Notes under the pieces: model-generated
Told to the model about the DNA's origin: nothing
The model's database searches: none
What the model saw: the letters and a program-made list of their open reading frames with translations, nothing else
Source of the DNA: Lycocorax pyrrhopterus obiensis
Taxonomy: Eukaryota > Chordata > Aves > Passeriformes > Paradisaeidae
Assembly (NCBI GenBank): GCA_014706295.1
Contig: JACSVZ010000007.1
Location: 7,866,808-7,930,807 of the forward strand
Direction of reading: 5' to 3'
Length of the DNA stretch: 64,000 nucleotides
Made by a program: the position numbers and the translations under genes
Shown: piece by piece, positions 61,701 to 64,000 of the stretch
Numbering within the stretch: position 1 is the first letter of the stretch
Layout of the letters: each line of letters opens with the position of its first letter

Positions 61701-64000
61701 TTAGAGACCTGTGCCAGCGCACTGAAGCCAACGAATGCTGCCCGAGCTGGTCTGTGGGGAACTACATTGCTGTCCTGTACAACAGGTCTTCGTGTCTGGA
61801 GATAACCCAAGGAGACATCTCCCACACCCTGGCCCTGCTCCGTGCCTGTGCTCCAGACTACCACCGAGGTGTCCTCACTCCATCTTGCATAGGCCCCGAG
61901 GCTGTCAGACAGAAACACTCTCAGTGTGCCCAAGTCCCAGAAAAATGTACCCGCTTCAATGCCATCTACCAACTGCTTCACTTCTTGGTCGACAGGGACT
62001 TTCTCAGTCCCCAGACGATGGAGTACCAAGTGCCCTCTCTCAAATACAGCCTGCTTTTCCTGCCTACAAGAAAAGGTGCATCTATGATGGGGATCTACTT
62101 AGACAACCTTGAAACCTGGGATCTGTTTGATAACTACACGTCTATCACTGGAATGGACCTGGGCCTTAAACAGAAACTATTCCAGCACTACCTTTTACTT
62201 GATACTAAGTATCCAGTGCTGGCAATATTAGCTATTTTTCTAAGCATTTCTTTTTATTTACGCTCAGTATTTATTACCTTGATGGTCCTGCTCGCTGTTG
62301 TCAGTTCTTTGATGATCTCCTACTTCTTGTACAAGGTGGCCTTTAGATTCACCTATTTCCCTTTCGTAAACCTGACAGCAGTCATCATTCTCAGCGGCAT
62401 TTGTGCCGACCACACTTTTGTCTTCTTCGACCTGTGGAACCTCAGCAAGAGCCAGAACCCTTCTGCTGGGCTTGCTCAGTGGGTGAGTCAAACCATGCAC
62501 CATTTTGCGTATCTCATGCTGGCCTCGTGCTTCACAACGGGTGCTGCCTTCTACGCCAGCTACATCAGCAACATCACAGCTATCCGCTGCTTCGCCGTCT
62601 ACATGGGCACCTCGGTGCTGGCAAATCTGGTTTTCATGATGACCTGGCTGCCCTCTTCGGCCGTGCTGTACGAGCGCTACATCGCAGCGACCTGCGTTTA
62701 CAAGCCAGAAGCCTACTGGAACAACAGCAGCCACAAGAGAGTCGCTCTCTCCATCCATTACGTCCTCCAGGCTCTCCAGAACACACTGTCTGAAACTTCC
62801 AAGCTGCTCTTTGAAAAGCTTCTGCCTTGTGGGGTCATCAAGTTTCGGTACATCTGGATCTGCTGGTTTGCTGCCTTAGCCATAGGAGGTGCCTATATTT
62901 CCTGTTCCAACCCCAAACTCAAACTCCCGACTCTGGAGACATCATCGGTCCAAGTGTTCAGGCTGAGCCACCCCTTTGAGAGGTACGATTCCGAGTACTG
63001 CCACCAGTTCATGTTTGAGAGGCTGGAGCATGGAGAAGGGCAGCGTATGCCTGTTACAATAGTCTGGGGCATTCTGCCCGTGGATAATGGGGACCATTTC
63101 AATCCAAAAAGCAATGGCACCCTAGTGACAGACACCACCTTCACCATCCAAAATCCTGATGCCCAGAAGTGGCTCCTCGAATTCTGCCAAAAAGTGAAGA
63201 ACAAAACTTTCTATTACCCTGATGCAGAGCAGAAATCTACTGTGTGCTTCATGGAGGAGTTCCTCAGGTGGATGGACAGTCGCCAGTGCTCCCAGCAAGA
63301 CCACAGCTTCAACCTTTGCTGTAACCAGTTCTCCTTCCCTTACAGAAGTGAAGTCTTCCTGCACTGCATCAAAATGATGCTCCTGGAAGAGGGCAGAGAA
63401 GGGGCAGAAACGTACGATCTGGGCCTCAGGTTTGATGGGGAGGGAAATCTCACTGCCTTAGTGCTGCAGTTTCAAACTATTTATCACTACAGCTTCAACT
63501 ACAGCAAAGTCAAACAATTCTATGAGGAAATCAGCCTCTGGATAACAGAGGAAATGAAAACTGCCCCTGTGGGGCTTCAGAACGGATGGTTTACCAGTAA
63601 ATTACAGCTATACAACCTCCAGCACAGTCTCAGCACAGAAACCATGGTGGTCATGGGGCTCTCCATAGCCATTTCCTTCGTGGTGCTGCTGCTCACGACC
63701 TGGAACGTTCTGCTTAGCATTTTCTCCGTTACTGCCATTGCAGGCACCGTCCTGGTAACCATTGGCCTTTTGGTCCTCTTGGAGTGGCAGCTCAATGCAG
63801 TGGAGTCTCTCTTCATTTCAGCTGCAGTAGGTCTTTCTGTTGACTTCACCGTCAACTACTGCATCTCCTATCACCTGTGCCCCCATTCCGACCGCCTGAG
63901 CCGAGTGGCCTTTTCCCTGAAGCAGATGAGCTGTGCCACAGCCATGGCAGCTTCTGCTCTCTTCTCTGCAGGGGTCATTATGTTGCCTGCCACGGTCCTG
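46692..64000 (+). CDS. DISP2: Dispatched RND transporter family member 2, partial (8 coding exons; 3' end outside)
   Basis: Exons 46692-46771, 53979-54425, 56742-56771, 58589-58712, 59517-59632, 59910-60028, 60945-61042 and 61682-64000 join into 1111 uninterrupted codons. About 290 residues known from human DISP2 are missing at the C-terminus. Residues 1-190 are a variable cytosolic tail. TM1 is at ~195-218 (WPLAMLVLCSVAAVICTVAG). A large extracytosolic loop with FFCGPP follows, then TM2-6 as a sterol-sensing domain (~515-700), a second loop, and TM8 onward near 980-1111. The TM4 motif is GICADH (577-582); the TM10 motif is GLSVDFTVNY (D1059). Dispatched proteins are RND-type membrane proteins; DISP1 releases cholesterol-modified Hedgehog, while the role of DISP2 is less clear. 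DISP2 rather than DISP1 or DISP3 is supported by sequence and by synteny. Confidence 0.96.
46772..53978 (+). other. DISP2: DISP2 intron 1
   Basis: 7.2 kb. It contains an imperfect hairpin (48454-48480) and an AT-rich, TAATTA-bearing stretch at about 51535-51600. No further exon or recognisable repeat family was found. Open frames are short and unsupported. Confidence 0.8.
53979..54425 (+). CDS. DISP2: DISP2 coding exon 2
   Basis: 447 bases between TTCATTTCTCTCATAG and GTCAG|GTAAGA. It codes most of the cytosolic tail, Ser/Pro/Gln-rich, and ends QRRPVQHHVVTV. Human DISP2 has the matching PAVQHHVVSVR just before the same junction. Confidence 0.93.
56742..56771 (+). CDS. DISP2: DISP2 coding exon 3 (30-base microexon)
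   Basis: Only 30 bases between TTTCTGTCTGCAG and AAAAG|GTATGT. It completes Arg176 and codes HDKAFRMPK. Human DISP2 has the equivalent QERAFQMPK. A length divisible by three means skipping would keep the frame. Confidence 0.93.
57054..57094. repeat. (TG)n/(TA)n microsatellite
   Basis: An alternating purine-pyrimidine run (TATGTGTATGTGTGTG..., then TATATATAT) in DISP2 intron 3. Confidence 0.9.
58589..58712 (+). CDS. DISP2: DISP2 coding exon 4 (TM1)
   Basis: 124 bases between CTGTTGCCTGCAG and ATG|GTAAGT. It codes SYSQLIAEWPLAMLVLCSVA, the rest of TM1, and GNLPDFSEPLM. It matches human SYSQLIAEWPVAVL...LPDFSKPLL. Confidence 0.96.
59298..59347. repeat. (GGGAAA)n purine microsatellite
   Basis: Eight or so GGGAAA-type units on the plus strand in DISP2 intron 4, about 170 bases before exon 5. 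This is a pure purine tract that could affect splicing or replication. Confidence 0.9.
59517..59632 (+). CDS. DISP2: DISP2 coding exon 5
   Basis: 116 bases between TTTTCCTTGGTGCAG and AAAAG|GTATTT. It codes GFEPRDTDIGRKLIVWRNVE and a short Lys-rich end. The FEPRDTDIG motif is diagnostic of Dispatched proteins, at the start of the first loop. Confidence 0.96.
59910..60028 (+). CDS. DISP2: DISP2 coding exon 6
   Basis: 119 bases between CCTCTTGCTAG and CCCAG|GTGAGT. It codes a variable linker, then the basic RTRRMVE (286-292) and FFCGPP (299-304). Human DISP2 has RPRRMVEP and FFCGPP in the same places. Confidence 0.95.
60945..61042 (+). CDS. DISP2: DISP2 coding exon 7
   Basis: 98 bases between CTTCTTTATTTCAG and GACAAG|GTCAGT. 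It codes EKSYSQLVFMSTTAGSLWNL and QAIQSMCQMEQDK, nearly the same as human DISP2. Confidence 0.95.
61682..64000 (+). CDS. DISP2: DISP2 terminal coding exon, cut by the window edge
   Basis: 773 codons without a stop after TCATGTTTTTCAG. It encodes the cysteine-bearing loop (CQRTEANECCPSWSVGNY), the sterol-sensing domain with GICADH, the conserved CGVIKFRYIWICWFAAL, the second loop (VFRLSHPFERYDSEYC), and the C-terminal RND half through GLSVDFTVNYCISYHLCPH to GVIMLPATVL. In human the reading frame continues for about 290 residues in this exon. Confidence 0.97.
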   Translation, partial: MRSHVHFRDLCQRTEANECCPSWSVGNYIAVLYNRSSCLEITQGDISHTLALLRACAPDYHRGVLTPSCIGPEAVRQKHSQCAQVPEKCTRFNAIYQLLHFLVDRDFLSPQTMEYQVPSLKYSLLFLPTRKGASMMGIYLDNLETWDLFDNYTSITGMDLGLKQKLFQHYLLLDTKYPVLAILAIFLSISFYLRSVFITLMVLLAVVSSLMISYFLYKVAFRFTYFPFVNLTAVIILSGICADHTFVFFDLWNLSKSQNPSAGLAQWVSQTMHHFAYLMLASCFTTGAAFYASYISNITAIRCFAVYMGTSVLANLVFMMTWLPSSAVLYERYIAATCVYKPEAYWNNSSHKRVALSIHYVLQALQNTLSETSKLLFEKLLPCGVIKFRYIWICWFAALAIGGAYISCSNPKLKLPTLETSSVQVFRLSHPFERYDSEYCHQFMFERLEHGEGQRMPVTIVWGILPVDNGDHFNPKSNGTLVTDTTFTIQNPDAQKWLLEFCQKVKNKTFYYPDAEQKSTVCFMEEFLRWMDSRQCSQQDHSFNLCCNQFSFPYRSEVFLHCIKMMLLEEGREGAETYDLGLRFDGEGNLTALVLQFQTIYHYSFNYSKVKQFYEEISLWITEEMKTAPVGLQNGWFTSKLQLYNLQHSLSTETMVVMGLSIAISFVVLLLTTWNVLLSIFSVTAIAGTVLVTIGLLVLLEWQLNAVESLFISAAVGLSVDFTVNYCISYHLCPHSDRLSRVAFSLKQMSCATAMAASALFSAGVIMLPATVL

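Overview
The window is vertebrate nuclear DNA, most likely from a bird. Coding sequence is split into short exons with GT-AG borders. Several CR1 LINE remnants are present, including 3' ends of the avian type. The gene order matches the human 15q15.1 segment INAFM2 - CCDC9B - (PHGR1) - DISP2. I saw no bacterial or phage features. Placing it in birds is inference from the CR1 content; I cannot name the species.

Layout. 1-2690: intergenic DNA with one CR1 scrap. 2690-3560: CpG island holding the single-exon gene INAFM2 (CDS 3060-3452, + strand), with a 3'UTR probably ending near 5460. 5460-15787: intergenic DNA with an (ATCC)n microsatellite and one unexplained coding-like, CpG-richer block on the minus strand (11176-11463). 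15788-35542: CCDC9B on the minus strand, 11 coding exons rebuilt by reading frame and splice sites (606 codons before the stop), plus a candidate 63-nt in-frame cassette exon. 35543-45660: intergenic DNA with a CR1 copy (36304-36690) and a solo LTR with clear ends and a CATG target-site duplication (41421-41892). 45661-46011: a histidine-rich reading frame, apparently frameshifted, at the place where human PHGR1 sits. 46340-46830: GC-rich, pentamer-repeat CpG island of DISP2. 46692-64000: DISP2 on the plus strand, eight coding exons, running off the right edge inside the large last exon (1111 codons present).

The genes do not form an operon or one pathway. INAFM2 is a small InaF-motif membrane protein. 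CCDC9B is a poorly characterised coiled-coil protein related to CCDC9. DISP2 is a Dispatched-family RND membrane protein with a sterol-sensing domain. Their neighbourhood is conserved synteny.

The points most worth a second look are: a tandem exon duplication in CCDC9B; the candidate cassette exon; the broken histidine-rich frame at the PHGR1 position; a basic RTRR site in the first large DISP2 loop and a half-kept Asp pair in its TM4; the coding-like block at 11.2-11.5 kb; and the solo LTR. I found no wholly new biological system here.
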